A stretch of DNA of 64,000 bases from Effrenium voratum (GCA_963377175.1 CAUJNA010001524.1:879369-943368); one strand, 5' to 3'. Numbered from the stretch's first letter, positions 20,163-29,893 are shown. Notes: a model not told the origin generated them from the sequence alone. Translations and numbers: made by a program.

Positions 20163-23100
20163 GCGTTGATCAGTTCCGGGCCATCATCCGAATATACCTG
20201 CTTGATTTTCCTCCTCCCGCAGAAGTGCTTGATGGCCCTGACGACAGAGTCAGTGTCTCTTCTCGCGGTTGGATAAGCCATGATAATTCCGGTATATATG
20301 TCCCGGATGATGAGCGCATACCTGCCTTCCACTTCATGATCCCCTGACGCCGTCACGAAGTCGAACGTCACCAGGTCTCCGAACGTCTTTACCTCCCTCT
20401 TGAAGGCTCCCGTTCGCGATCTGAAGTGTCTCATCTTTGCCTTGACGCATGATTCGCAGAAAGGATTTCGGTACCTGTGTGTAAGCAAATGAGCGATGGA
20501 GTTGGCGTCCTTCTTGAGGACCCCCACTTTCCTCTTTATTGATGATCCTTCGTACACATCAACTTCGATTCCGGCATCTGGATCATCTTCATCAACCTCT
20601 TCCTCGTGAGCTTCGGCATCACCATGTCGATGTGGGACTGACCCAACATCTACAGGTATTTCCTCAGCTACGGGAGGCGGACGTACCGGACCGGCTCCTC
20701 CGGGTGGCCCGAAGTCGAATGCCCCATCATGGTGTTCGCCCTCGGCCTCTGCGGACTCACCGACAGCGGCGGGTGTGACTTCGTTGTCATCGTCACCTCC
20801 CTGATCTGCCTCGTCGTTCGTTACCATCGCCAGTACGTCCGAAAAGTGCTCTTTGAGATCGTCTATCGTAGGACGATGCCTGTTACTCCGAAGCTTACCA
20901 TCACTCACGAGGTATGGGATGTCGTCCTTGACCTGCAAGTGCACGAAACCCTGCTTTGGTGTAACCATGAAAGGTAGTTTACCAGGCATCCAGTGAAATG
21001 CATAACCCATTTTCATGCATCTCCTCCCTACTGACAATACCGTGGGTGTCTCATCCAATACGTGTGGCTCGACAGTCTCGTCCAATTCGTCCACGACTAT
21101 CTTGGCCACATCGGACGTGGAAGTGGAACCATTCGCGGTCTGGAACACGATCTCGTCATCATCTTTCACGATGTCGACGCCCAGGCTCTTCGCCTTGGCT
21201 CGTCCGATGAGATCATGACCACATCCGGTGTCCATCAACCATTTCACCCGTTTGCTGATGCACGTTGACATGGCGAAAACGTTCTTCGGCAAACCGTGCT
21301 GCTTCTTCCAGTCGACAGCCGATTCCCTGATTTCGTCCTTGCTCTGATCGTATTCGAACATTATGCTGCTCTCCTTGGTCACCGGGAAGTAGTGTTTCTT
21401 GTATATATCATCCACCACCTCTCTCAGTATTTTCGCCCTTATCAATGATCGTTGGACTTGATAGGCTGATAATTCTCGATGATCACTGCTTTTGAACTTC
21501 TTCTCGTCAACGTATACGTATTGATAAGGCTCATTCTCATTGTCCTCATAACCGTACCATTCCCCTTTTCGTTCCCATTGCCTTCTCTCGTCTTCGAGGT
21601 AGGTGATCTCTCCATTCTCGTCGACGTCGAGTACTTCTTTGAACCATACCATTTTCTCGGGGATCTCGGACTCGCCAGACCATCTCGACGATTCGCTCAT
21701 CGCGTCATCATCATGCTCGTGGTAGACAGTCTCAGCTTCATCCGGTTCGACCTGGTCAACGTCCTTCTTGAAGCTGACCTTTCCCGCAGGAGCCGATTGC
21801 TTCAGGACTATCGCAGGCATCGCGACGGCCCTCCTTGCAATAGCTGGTGCTGCGGCCTTGGCGGCAGCCTTCGACTTGGCTTGCGCCTTGTCGTTTGACG
21901 TTGCCGGAGCTGAATTGTTCTTGATGAGCTCGTGCCTGTACTTGCAAGCGCTCCCCCTGTCGCACTTCCCCTTCTGAAACGCGAAGCATGCTCCATCATC
22001 CCTCTTTGGTGACGACGATCTGGACTTGGACTTACCCTTTCCTTTCCCCTTGGGCATGTTCTCCAGCTTGTGCTCCGTCTTCTTGCTGTGGGAAAATGTG
22101 CATTCATTTCCTTTCACGCATCCCTTCGCCGATTTGAAGTGATACCAACAGGGGTTATCTTTGCCTCCGCCCGGACTCTTGCCTCTGTCGCTGGCACCGT
22201 CGGACTTGCCGTTCTTGCCAGCGTGGCCCTTTGCTTTGGCTTTTGGGAGTACAGGAGCAGCATCAGGTCCACCGGATTTCCCCTTTCTGCCCTTGCCACC
22301 CTGGTTCTCCTGTTTGCCAGTGGCTGGAGCCGCATCTTTGCCGCCTGACTTCATCATCGACTTGACCGATCTCTCCTTCATGTCAAGCATCAGGGCCTCC
22401 CGATCCGCCTTGATCTGATGGTCGATCAACGCCAATAAGAATTCATACGTCTTCTGAGGGTGCTTGTCCGGTAGTCTATGGTAGGCATTGAGGCCGAATT
22501 CCATCTTCTTGCTCCCCTTGATCTTCCTGTAAAGGATATCTCTGAGAGCCAATTTACTGGGTCTGTCCTCGCTCCTCATCTTCAGCAGCAAATCATACCA
22601 TTTGTTCCTGAACATAACCAAGTTCTTGTCTCCAGGAAAGTCAAGGTTGAATAGATGCTCGATGTGGTAGACAAGATCCGTCCTATCGGATGTTCTGAAT
22701 GATTGCATAACCAATGCCACCAACTCTCGTCCCTTCACGATCACCCCTTGTTGATGTCGTAGCTCCGAGTGCCGCGTAGCGTCGAGGTATACGTCCTTGG
22801 CTTCGTCAGGTGCTTGTTTCAACATGTTCTGCATGCCCATGGCCATCTTAATATCTATCGTAGCAAATCTGTCGCCACCTGAATCGCTAAGCATATTCAG
22901 GTCTGGGTTCAACCCAAGAGCCTGTTCCAACCATTTCGTCCATGTGTCGGTATCTGGATCTGCACATGCGCTCAGAACATTCATCAGCAGTTGCATCTTC
23001 CAGTTATCAAGTTGGTGGATCTTTGGCCAAGCCGGAATAGATACCCTCTCAGCCTCTTTCCTCGAGATCCTCGGTCTATCGTTCTTGATCTCTCGATCAT

Positions 23101-24946
23101 CTCTCGATCTTCTTCGTCTCCTCCGTGTCCGATTGTCATCTTCTTCCTCTTCTTCTTCCTCGTCTTCTTCATCCTCTTCGTCGTCGTTGTCCTCGTCTTC
23201 ATCGTCGGGTGGGTCATCCGGAGGTCCTCCTCCGCCACCTGTGAGGCTCAACTGACGTCGATTTGCTCCCTGCCTATTTCCATTAGGCGAGAATCCACCG
23301 TAATCCAATGGGGGCGTAGTACCGTTGTTTCCCCCTCCATCACCACCACCAGTCGTAGTAGTGGATTGTGGGACATGCCCAACAACCCCTTGCATCTGGG
23401 ATAGGTGTACATCGATCATTGGATCACCGAAAGACGGAAAGAGAATCGAACCCGGCATTAGTGACGAATTAGGGGTCAGATTTGAAGACGATGACGGGAC
23501 TAACCCAGCCACCTTCTTGTCTACCCTAGTTGAATTAGCTTGGGGTCCTCCCTCAGCGCGTTTCACTACTGCTCGTTCACGATGTCCATCTTTGCTGCTG
23601 GAGGCTTCCTGTGTCTCCAGCTTCTTGTGTGCACGTAGTTCCTCGTTGTCAGCATCGAGTTGGCGAACAAAACTCTCTTCTTGCTTGAGCGTCGCATCCC
23701 TTTCCTTCAGTTGTCCCTGAAGCTCATGCATCTCCTCAAGGTACTCATCGTACACTCCCTTAGCTGTCAATCTCCAGTACTCAGCCTCCTTCGACTTCTC
23801 GTCCATCGTGCACCGTTCTTCTTGTTTCGCTTCTTTGACCTGGGCTAACTCTAAGATCGCATCCTGACGATGACCACCTTCGATAGCGATCATCTGGTCC
23901 TTCATCGACACATCGGATTCATACTGTTTGACGATCTCTTCCTTCTCGCGAAGCAAGCAATCTGCTCTCTTCGATTCTTGTTCTGCAAATACTGTAACAT
24001 CATTCAGTCTCGCCATCAGCTGTTCCCTGGAGTCCTCCATAGAGTACGTCTCGGGGCGCTTGACAAGTGCGTGTTCCAACTGTGACTTCAGACTTTGGAC
24101 CATCTCCTCCTCGTTGAACTTCTCGATAGATGTAGACGATTCGATGCCTCTGATTTGTTGCTGATAAACTGATATCTGCTGTGAAGCTTCACGGTGTATC
24201 TGATTTGCACGTATAGCTGACTCCTGCGCGGCCGACTTCTCGCTTGCCATGTAGGATTTCATCACTGCAATTTCCCGCTTCTGCTCCATGATAGTTCCTT
24301 CAGCTTGTCTCATCTGTTGCATTATAATATTCGACTCCATGTCTTTCTTTTCCCCGTATTGAAATGCGTTCATTTCCACCTTGCGCATCTGTTGGGCTTC
24401 CTCCTCAAACTTGCGCCATGCCTCAGCCATGTGGTGTTGGTGGTGACTCACTAGATGTCCCGACTGCTTGCTGGCAATCTCGCATCGTCTTTCCAGCTCC
24501 TGGATCCACCATCCATAGTCTTCTTGATGAAGATTCGCCATTGCTGCCGACATTTCATCAAGTGTCTTTTGATATTCCCCGATCTCCACCTCCATCTTGT
24601 TCTTTTCCTTAATCGCGGCGCGAAACTCCGCACTGGTGGGTGACTTTGACCTCCCACCCTTCGATGTCGATCTCACGCCCTTCTGCGACGTCCGTGGTGT
24701 CGCAGGCGAAGATGATGATCTTCTCGGTGGAGATTCTCTTTGCTTCGACTCCTGATGAACATCGATCTGCTTCCATGATCTTGTGGGAGTGGATATGTCG
24801 CTGAATAGCGCGGAACCTCCGCTCCCAGGTTCATCCTGTGAATCTGCGATCATATCCATCACCGCAGGAAGAGCCATCAATCCATTGGATCCCTCTGAGC
24901 TGCTGTTCCCAAAAGTTGCAGTACTTGGGCTCGCTGAAGACGCCAT
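20000..24946 (-). CDS. Gag, aspartic protease and integrase (first pol segment)
   Basis: 1,648-codon frame starting MASSASPS, 98 bp inside the 5' LTR. The N-terminal third is a long charged coiled coil (about residues 80-450), followed by a Gly/Asn linker and an acidic run (about 580-605). A Gag capsid-like part starts near residue 640 (WPKIHQLDNWKMQL). Two CCCH zinc fingers lie near 931-951 (CWYHF...C...C...H) and 985-1003 (CFAFQKGKC...C...H). A retroviral-type protease motif LMDTGCGHDLI is near 1237. The integrase HHCC module (HLLTHRYRNPFCESC) is near 1486. Catalytic Asp residues lie in TFDFVT and YSDDGPEL. The catalytic Glu is not in this frame: real homology ends near 20110, and the rest of this ORF is read-through of the wrong frame. 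Confidence 0.9.
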   Translation of the reverse strand: MASSASPSTATFGNSSSEGSNGLMALPAVMDMIADSQDEPGSGGSALFSDISTPTRSWKQIDVHQESKQRESPPRRSSSSPATPRTSQKGVRSTSKGGRSKSPTSAEFRAAIKEKNKMEVEIGEYQKTLDEMSAAMANLHQEDYGWWIQELERRCEIASKQSGHLVSHHQHHMAEAWRKFEEEAQQMRKVEMNAFQYGEKKDMESNIIMQQMRQAEGTIMEQKREIAVMKSYMASEKSAAQESAIRANQIHREASQQISVYQQQIRGIESSTSIEKFNEEEMVQSLKSQLEHALVKRPETYSMEDSREQLMARLNDVTVFAEQESKRADCLLREKEEIVKQYESDVSMKDQMIAIEGGHRQDAILELAQVKEAKQEERCTMDEKSKEAEYWRLTAKGVYDEYLEEMHELQGQLKERDATLKQEESFVRQLDADNEELRAHKKLETQEASSSKDGHRERAVVKRAEGGPQANSTRVDKKVAGLVPSSSSNLTPNSSLMPGSILFPSFGDPMIDVHLSQMQGVVGHVPQSTTTTGGGDGGGNNGTTPPLDYGGFSPNGNRQGANRRQLSLTGGGGGPPDDPPDDEDEDNDDEEDEEDEEEEEEEDDNRTRRRRRRSRDDREIKNDRPRISRKEAERVSIPAWPKIHQLDNWKMQLLMNVLSACADPDTDTWTKWLEQALGLNPDLNMLSDSGGDRFATIDIKMAMGMQNMLKQAPDEAKDVYLDATRHSELRHQQGVIVKGRELVALVMQSFRTSDRTDLVYHIEHLFNLDFPGDKNLVMFRNKWYDLLLKMRSEDRPSKLALRDILYRKIKGSKKMEFGLNAYHRLPDKHPQKTYEFLLALIDHQIKADREALMLDMKERSVKSMMKSGGKDAAPATGKQENQGGKGRKGKSGGPDAAPVLPKAKAKGHAGKNGKSDGASDRGKSPGGGKDNPCWYHFKSAKGCVKGNECTFSHSKKTEHKLENMPKGKGKGKSKSRSSSPKRDDGACFAFQKGKCDRGSACKYRHELIKNNSAPATSNDKAQAKSKAAAKAAAPAIARRAVAMPAIVLKQSAPAGKVSFKKDVDQVEPDEAETVYHEHDDDAMSESSRWSGESEIPEKMVWFKEVLDVDENGEITYLEDERRQWERKGEWYGYEDNENEPYQYVYVDEKKFKSSDHRELSAYQVQRSLIRAKILREVVDDIYKKHYFPVTKESSIMFEYDQSKDEIRESAVDWKKQHGLPKNVFAMSTCISKRVKWLMDTGCGHDLIGRAKAKSLGVDIVKDDDEIVFQTANGSTSTSDVAKIVVDELDETVEPHVLDETPTVLSVGRRCMKMGYAFHWMPGKLPFMVTPKQGFVHLQVKDDIPYLVSDGKLRSNRHRPTIDDLKEHFSDVLAMVTNDEADQGGDDDNEVTPAAVGESAEAEGEHHDGAFDFGPPGGAGPVRPPPVAEEIPVDVGSVPHRHGDAEAHEEEVDEDDPDAGIEVDVYEGSSIKRKVGVLKKDANSIAHLLTHRYRNPFCESCVKAKMRHFRSRTGAFKREVKTFGDLVTFDFVTASGDHEVEGRYALIIRDIYTGIIMAYPTARRDTDSVVRAIKHFCGRRKIKQVYSDDGPELINACVELKLNHDLDRRIIPLLKGQINSSLTRLRLVLYMPVCPRVTGCRPSPLCAIS

Positions 24947-25024
24947 TGTACTGTGTAGGTTATCGTTCCTTTATTGTCCCTGTACCCGCAATAAACCAGC
25001 TGTCTCTCTGTCCAGTGTAGAGCT

Positions 25025-25044
25025 TGTAGATACGGCTGATAACC
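25025..25044 (-). promoter_or_regulatory. Candidate primer-binding site
   Basis: The minus-strand sequence directly inside the 5' LTR begins GGTTATCAGCCG. Drosophila copia is primed by an internal tRNA-iMet fragment and its site also begins GGTTAT, so a half-tRNA primer is possible. The tRNA is not identified. The 5' leader continues to the gag ATG at 24946. Confidence 0.5.
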
Positions 25045-25394
25045 TGTCAAGAGACGGCAAGGTGACGTCCCGTGGGACGCTATGCACCGAACCCTCCAGC
25101 TGTAATACCAACCACGTAGAAAGGTGTATACGGACGATGCCGTTATAGCCGAACCCGTGTAAACGTTGTAAGGGGGAAGGAATGATAGTTACAACAGTGG
25201 TCCTGACAAATGCAGCGCAAGCGAAGTGTTTTCCGCTCTCAATGCCGATCACGTATGAATGCAGCCACGCATCAGATCTTGAACCTCAATTGTGTCTTGA
25301 GCCAAATGGCGATCAATGGAACTTGGTAAGCAACACTAACACAGACCTCAGAACAGCTTCCCAATTTAGGCACGGGGCCTAGAGGGTTTTAACA
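25045..25394 (-). repeat. 5' LTR of the copia element (350 bp)
   Basis: Direct repeat of 6833-7174. On the minus strand it starts TGTTAAAACCC and ends CTCTTGACA. Against the other LTR it has an extra 8 bp (GAACTTGG on the plus strand, near 25319) and single-base differences near 25130 and 25269. It should hold the promoter. A stretch resembling the end of the dinoflagellate spliced leader lies near 25290-25306. Confidence 0.95.
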
Positions 25395-25399
25395 CGTTG
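25395..25399. repeat. Target-site duplication, right copy (CGTTG)
   Basis: Perfect match to 6828-6832. The two copies fix the element boundaries. Confidence 0.93.
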
Positions 25400-25514
25400 C
25401 GATTTGTGGATCCTGTTTTACGATCCGTCCCGAAACCAGCCAAACGAACCCCGTATTTGCCGAGAACCCCTCCTTTCGATTTTCTTAGGCTACAAGAAGG
25501 CCGTGGTTGGATAC

Positions 25515-25617
25515 TATAGGTCCTCCAGTAGAGAGGCTAGAATAAGGGTACTCGATTCTTTTTCTGTAACCCTCCCAACCAAGAAGGAAAAGGAGAGAAG
25601 GGCAGTGGGGGACCTAG
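25515..25617. repeat. CTAGGTCC-family element, copy 2
   Basis: Left end decayed to CTATAGGTCC; right end GGGGGACCTAG. The usual AGAATAAGGGTAC and CCCTCCCAACC core is present. Confidence 0.7.
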
Positions 25618-25750
25618 TTTCTGTTTGGTATCACTCAGCTGCCCAGTGTATTGAGGTCAAAGGAGTTCTTAGCCATTCCCAAGCATTTCCCATTAAACGA
25701 CAATAAGCAAAAATGTAACATGTTTCCCAACAATCCATCAAAAGACCGTG

Positions 25751-25842
25751 CCTGGAGTCTCCATGACCATTTAAAAATAGGTCCGTGACCCCATTATTGT
25801 AGGAAATGACCCAGGATTTATAAGGGTCATGGAGACTCTAGG
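25751..25842. repeat. CCTGGAGTCTCC palindromic element, copy 1
   Basis: Ends CCTGGAGTCTCC and GGAGACTCTAGG are inverted; the inside also folds (GGTCCGTGACCCC / GGGTCATGG). About 90-116 bp; five copies in the window. Confidence 0.75.
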
Positions 25843-26121
25843 TGGTTGGAAACATAGAAAAGGGTACCAACATTTCTGTAGTCTACTTTAGTAGGGGATC
25901 CCTCCCAACCAAAAAAGGGAAGAGAAGGGCACTGGGAAACATAGACACCTTACAAACACCAACCGACTGGGCTGTTCATAATGGAGGCTTGGCGAATCCT
26001 AATCCACAATCCCTATAGGGAAGCCACTACAAAGGGGACCGGCTCCTTGCGCAACCCAAGGTAAGGATTAAGGATTCCCTTTGAACAGCCGAGATCGAAA
26101 CGACCGAAATCGCCGAAGTGC

Positions 26122-26189
26122 CAGGTCGTAGTCGCTGGGCCAGTCCGCGTCCTCCGGCAGCACCGCCTCGCGAAGGAAAAATCCGAGTT
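26122..26189 (-). CDS. Putative metalloprotease exon carrying EDADWPSDYDL
   Basis: 68 bp after acceptor CCCCACAG (26190-26197) and before donor CTG|GCAC. It reads LGFFLREAVLPEDADWPSDYDL, two split bases first. In DUF5117 proteins a Gly-Phe helix, an Asp/Pro stretch and D-Y-D precede R-Y-S; the next exon supplies R-Y-S in the right phase. The acceptor is provided by a GGCTGTCC/GGGAGCCAC-family repeat that begins GT on this strand. Confidence 0.68.
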
Positions 26190-26308
26190 CTGTGGGGCAC
26201 GGGCCAGATCCCCCCGCTAAAAGTTTGACTAACTTTTTAGTGGGTTAAATGGAACCTACCACTAAACGCTAAAAGGCTGGAAGGCTGAGGGCATGGCTGG
26301 GAGCCACC
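26190..26308 (-). repeat. GGCTGTCC/GGGAGCCAC-family element supplying a splice acceptor
   Basis: Copy of the family also at 1907-2013 and 6440-6549. Read on the minus strand it begins GTGGCTCCC and ends CACAG exactly at the exon 26189. The core is TTAACTTTTAGTGGGTTAA-like, with the reverse-complement arm CCACTAAA. Degenerate relatives lie at 43815-43875, 45340-45398 and 47865-47935. Confidence 0.7.
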
Positions 26309-26446
26309 AAGAAACCATGACAACAAATCTGGTTGGGGGGGTTGGGGTTCGGGGGGGAGGGGAGGGGGGTTGAGAAGTTTTTCGAAGAATCCCTGAAACC
26401 AATAAAGATGTCCCATGTCTCACCCATTATTCTGTTGTTAAACCAA

Positions 26447-27584
26447 TATATATATATATATACCAGGAGCCTCAAAAACCAATGAAAATTTCATACCTAC
26501 AAAAAACACGATGTTTTTTGGGAAAACACGATGTTTTCGGGAAACACCGCTTTTTCGATTTCAAGCATTTTCCCATACATTCCTTCAACTCGTCATCCGT
26601 TCTCAAAAGATCTCAAAAGCATCATCTCAACCTCAGAATCTCCCATCGCCCTCCCCTTTTGCGCTTGTAACGAAATCAGCTTCGCATTCGCCACTCGTCT
26701 TTCGCAACTCCAATCTGAAAGAAGGAGGCTGGGGACCCAAATAGTCAAAAGGACCACGGTTTTATGACACTTGTCAAGCAGCAATGCCATAATGAGGGCT
26801 TGCTGGTTTCGAACAGCGCGCAAGCTCGAGCAAAGACCGTGCTTTTGCTCACGACTTCGTTGTTTTCCAGCAACATTCTCGAATTAGCGCATTCGTGGTT
26901 GAACTCGAAAAACCCATAGAATTTCCACTGTTTGCCACGCTTTACTACGGGCTCTCCACGGTTTAGCTACGGGTTAGAAAACAAGATGTTTTCCAAAAAC
27001 ACGATGTTTTCGGTTGGGGCTTCTACGGGTTTCTACGGGTTTTCTACGGGTTTTCTACGGGTTTCTGCGGTTAGCCGCCAGGATCCCGCCCCATTTTCTA
27101 AAAAAAACTCAAAATTTATAAAAACAATCTCAAAAGGTGTCACCTGGTCTCGTTTTGCACCAAAAGGAGCTTTCGGATTCCAGCACCCCCTTCAAACTGG
27201 TTCGGTATGACCTGGCGCCAGTCTTCAGGTGCCTGTTGCTGTGAAAGGTGCTTCAAGACTGAAGCCAGCTGCACACCCTGGCTGTCAGGCTCATCAATGT
27301 GGTCCTTAGAATTTGAAGCATACTCAGTATAGAGCGTTGCCCTCAGTTGAAATCTTAATGGGTGATGCCTGTGTGAATCCACTCCCGACCCTTGCCTTTG
27401 ACCCTTTGCTCCAAATGAGTGTTTGGCCTCAGAAGCCAATTTTTTAGGGGTTTTATCAAAAACACGATGTTTTTCCTGAAAACACGATGTTTTTAAAAAA
27501 TCGAGCAAAAACACGATGTTTTAGTCAGGGTACGACATTTTTACAGGTTCTTGAAGCCCTAGGTATATATATATATATATATAT
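26447..27584. mobile_element. TA-bounded element A with AAAACACGATGTTTT palindromes
   Basis: (TA)n runs at 26447-26462 and about 27563-27584 frame an imperfect inverted repeat: TATACCAGGAGCCTCAAAAACC at 26459 against the reverse complement of 27546-27567 (quoted in part). Six copies of the palindrome AAAACACGATGTTTT lie near both ends (26507, 26522, 26995, 27459, 27478, 27509). A TTCTACGGGTT tandem is at 27020-27068. A minus-strand coding-like segment is at 27140-27514. Confidence 0.6.
27140..27514 (-). CDS. Hypothetical coding-like segment inside element A
   Basis: 124-codon frame whose middle (ATLYTEYASNSKDHIDEPD, then LASVLKHLSQQQAPEDWRQ) has protein-like composition; the ends are made of the palindromic repeats. 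No family recognised. It could be a captured gene fragment or the remains of the element's own gene. Confidence 0.3.
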   Translation of the reverse strand: MFLLDFLKTSCFQEKHRVFDKTPKKLASEAKHSFGAKGQRQGSGVDSHRHHPLRFQLRATLYTEYASNSKDHIDEPDSQGVQLASVLKHLSQQQAPEDWRQVIPNQFEGGAGIRKLLLVQNETR

Positions 27585-29239
27585 CGGGAAAGAGCGGGGG
27601 GTGGGGGACAGGGGGGGCGGGTTGAGATGTTTTGTTCAAGAAAACTGCCTCTAATTTATCCTGATACTGGTGGACGAAATCCACTTGGCACCAGTTGGGA
27701 TTAGGAGGTTTATCAACCATTATGTAAGCAATCGCGTAGTGAGGTACTTTGACATCAATGTTCCACACCGCCTGATGTCAACATTGGCTGTGTCACCCAA
27801 TGACAAGGTGCCCCATAGAAAGGACAAGGACTTGACCATGCTTCGCTGTGTGTTGTTGTTAGAGGACTTGTTACAAAAGCTTTCCTTGACAATGGGCCTG
27901 TGATGCACACTGATCCCACTGGCGATTTCTCTGCTTGGTTTCCCTCACCCACACCAACATGGCTAAGGTGAAGGCATTCAATGGCTTGAAACGAAGCTCG
28001 ACGCTTTCGCCTTCACGTACGCAGCTGGCTGCAGCTGTTCGAAGCCCGCATTCCAAGCCTGGAAGGCTCAAATTGGGACGGAGTCCCGGGTGCAAAAGGA
28101 CCTGGGCTGGCTGTCAACTTTTTTTTGGCGGATCTGCTTAAAGTGAGGAATTTGTGCGTGAAATGGAAACCCAAGCACTAAAGCAACTCAACGCGACTAA
28201 AGACAACTAAAAACAAGCAAAGACAAGTAGCAAACGCAACTAAAACCTCTTGAAGCAAGGTGAGTTGTGATTAAGATCCGGCAAAGAGGTCTGAGCAAAG
28301 GCTATTTGTTCTTTGTCGCAGGCTTTGCTCGTGGCATGCTGGGCCCTGAGACAAGCAATTAGAAACCTGCCCTTTGATAGGAGGCCTGTCTCCGGCAACT
28401 CAACCAATCTCGCATTCTGTCCGGCGACATATATATTGCCCTGTTTGGGTTGGTTGAATGAACTCCTTGCGTGGGTCCCTTGGCGCAGGAAACGATCTCA
28501 GAATTTCACTTGCCCCAGCACACCCCCAATAACTATGATAGAATGGGTCTGCTAGAGGGGCAAAGAAAGACTCTGTGTCTGGGCTTCCTGTCCAAATCAT
28601 ATACGGACTCTAATTATTCATGACCTCCCCCTGATACTTGCTGCTCAATTTGACATAGCATTTGTGTTGAGTCCTCAAAAGCCTGACGAACCACAAACTG
28701 AAGTCTAAGGAATGAAGCGCGTTCACACCGAAACATGAACGACGCGACGTAAGAATAAAGCACGACGTGTGCAAAGTGTTTGAAGCCTGCAGACCTGATG
28801 AAGGCTGGATCTGCGGCTGTGGTGAGCATTTTGGATTCCTTTAGATGGCAGCTGAAGGACCACCAAAAGCCAACAGAACACCGACCAATTTGGAGTCCCC
28901 AGATGCTTGCAGGAACCCAGGATCAATAATAATCTGGATAGGCGCGTGTTCGATTTGAGAGGGCATCCTTCATTTTTGAGGAAACACCTCACGCGCCAAA
29001 ATGTCCACCAGGTTGAATCATCCGGGGTCGACTTTGTCTTACTTCCTGAGTGGATTGATCGGGAAAAAACATCTAGATTTGTTGTTCAGCTGATTTCTTC
29101 CCAAAATGCGTGAAGTCCCAAAAGCAATAATGAGATCCGGGGTCGACAATATTCCTCCATTTGAGCGGTACCCTTTGAGGCCCCTCGCGGCCTGTCGCGG
29201 AGTAAGAAAAAGGCCGCAAGTTGAAAGCGAACAAAATTT
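27585..29239. other. Intron-like region with two weak ORFs
   Basis: Between element A and the exon at 29240. It holds a plus-strand frame 27670-27903 (RFINHYVSNRVVRYFDINVP) and a minus-strand frame 28614-28829 (FLRLQFVVRQAFEDSTQML), both protein-like but unassigned. It also holds an A/C-rich CAACTAAA region near 28180-28250. Confidence that either frame is a gene is low. Confidence 0.35.
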
Positions 29240-29313
29240 CGGAGAAAGCTGCCTCGACACCCTCCTTGATCCACAACCGCCATCTGCTCGGCACGGTGGG
29301 GTCGACGTACATC
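29240..29313 (-). CDS. Putative metalloprotease exon carrying YVDPTVPSRWR
   Basis: Starts after acceptor CTACGGCAG (29314-29322). One base completes Arg from the previous exon; then MYVDPTVPSRWRLWIKEGVE is read. Family members have Y-x-D-x-x-V-P-x-x-W-R-x-x-x-x-x-G-V at this place. The 3' end is unsettled: GC after GTCGAG is a good donor, but phase continuity with 26122-26189 would need another end or a missed microexon. Confidence 0.68.
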
Positions 29314-29825
29314 CTGCCGTAGGTTCAAGCCAATCACATCGTTGGCCCCCAAACAACCCAAACCCCCCAAACCCGCCAAACCCCCTTTTCTTGGGACAAC
29401 AGGTAAAGGTTTTGGGGAGGGGGGGGTGCGGCTCCTGAAAGGTGCTGAGCATCTTAGCCCAAACATGAGACACCTGATGGACCTCCTGAAATTCGATCAT
29501 CTTCTTAAACGCGTGGTTTCTGTGAAAAACAAGCATCCTTTGGTTGGCTGATTCTACTCCCAAAAGAAAAGTGGGGCGAACCGCCAAACAAGCTTCTCCA
29601 TTTGCTTCTTCGCCAGGCAAAAATGAGAACATACATGTCCTGCAATGAAATCGATTCTTCAAAACCATCAGGGAGAAATCACAAGTAAAGCATGTTGCAG
29701 CAAATGGAAGAGACCAACAAATCTAGAGGCTGCCGCTGAATCCCATGACTCCCCCCCTTTTCCCGGCCCGAATCCCCGAGACGGATCGATGCCCGAGCCC
29801 CCCGCCCCCGCCGAGACTTTGGGTC

Positions 29826-29893
29826 CTGATGGTGCGGTTGGGCAGCTTCGACAAATCCCAGCGCCAAATCACAGAGGTCAAGGAATCCACCGC
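29826..29893 (-). CDS. Putative metalloprotease exon carrying VIWRWDL
   Basis: 68 bp after acceptor TTTCGCAG (29894-29901). It reads AVDSLTSVIWRWDLSKLPNR and ends ATCAG before GACCC, implying a GA donor. The two leftover bases AG plus the first G of the next exon make Arg, giving NRTI-R-MYVDPTVP. Family members carry an R-W-x-L strand just before the Y-x-D-x-x-V-P motif. Confidence 0.62.

Larger units (their letters stand above)
6833..25394 (-). mobile_element. Giant Ty1/copia-type LTR retrotransposon (18.6 kb) with accessory genes
   Basis: Complete element read on the minus strand: 5' LTR 25045-25394, gag-protease-integrase, RT, RNase H, four further reading frames, then 3' LTR 6833-7174. 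LTRs begin TGTTAAAA and end TTGACA, and CGTTG is duplicated on both sides. The order protease-integrase-RT-RNase H defines the copia superfamily. Typical copia elements are about 5-10 kb; this one is nearly double because some 9 kb of extra reading frames lie between RNase H and the 3' LTR. LTR copies differ by two substitutions and one 8-bp indel, so the insertion looks young, yet pol has two frameshifts and one in-frame TGA. It lies in an inferred intron of the minus-strand metalloprotease gene, in the same orientation as that gene. Confidence 0.95.
25400..26121. other. Intron sequence right of the retrotransposon
   Basis: Dense in short elements: a CTATAGGTCC...GGACCTAG copy (25515-25617), a fragment of the CCACAATAAGC family (25693-25735), a CCTGGAGTCTCC palindrome (25751-25842) and a degenerate CTAGGTCC-family piece (25859-25940). 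A GGGCTGTTCA...TGAACAGCC element spans about 25969-26090. No gene seen. Confidence 0.6.

Noticed and set aside
26341..27660. G-rich plus GGTTGAGA segments on both sides of element A as a target duplication
   Set aside because: Resemblance is partial and lies outside the TA tracts; low-complexity G runs could explain it.
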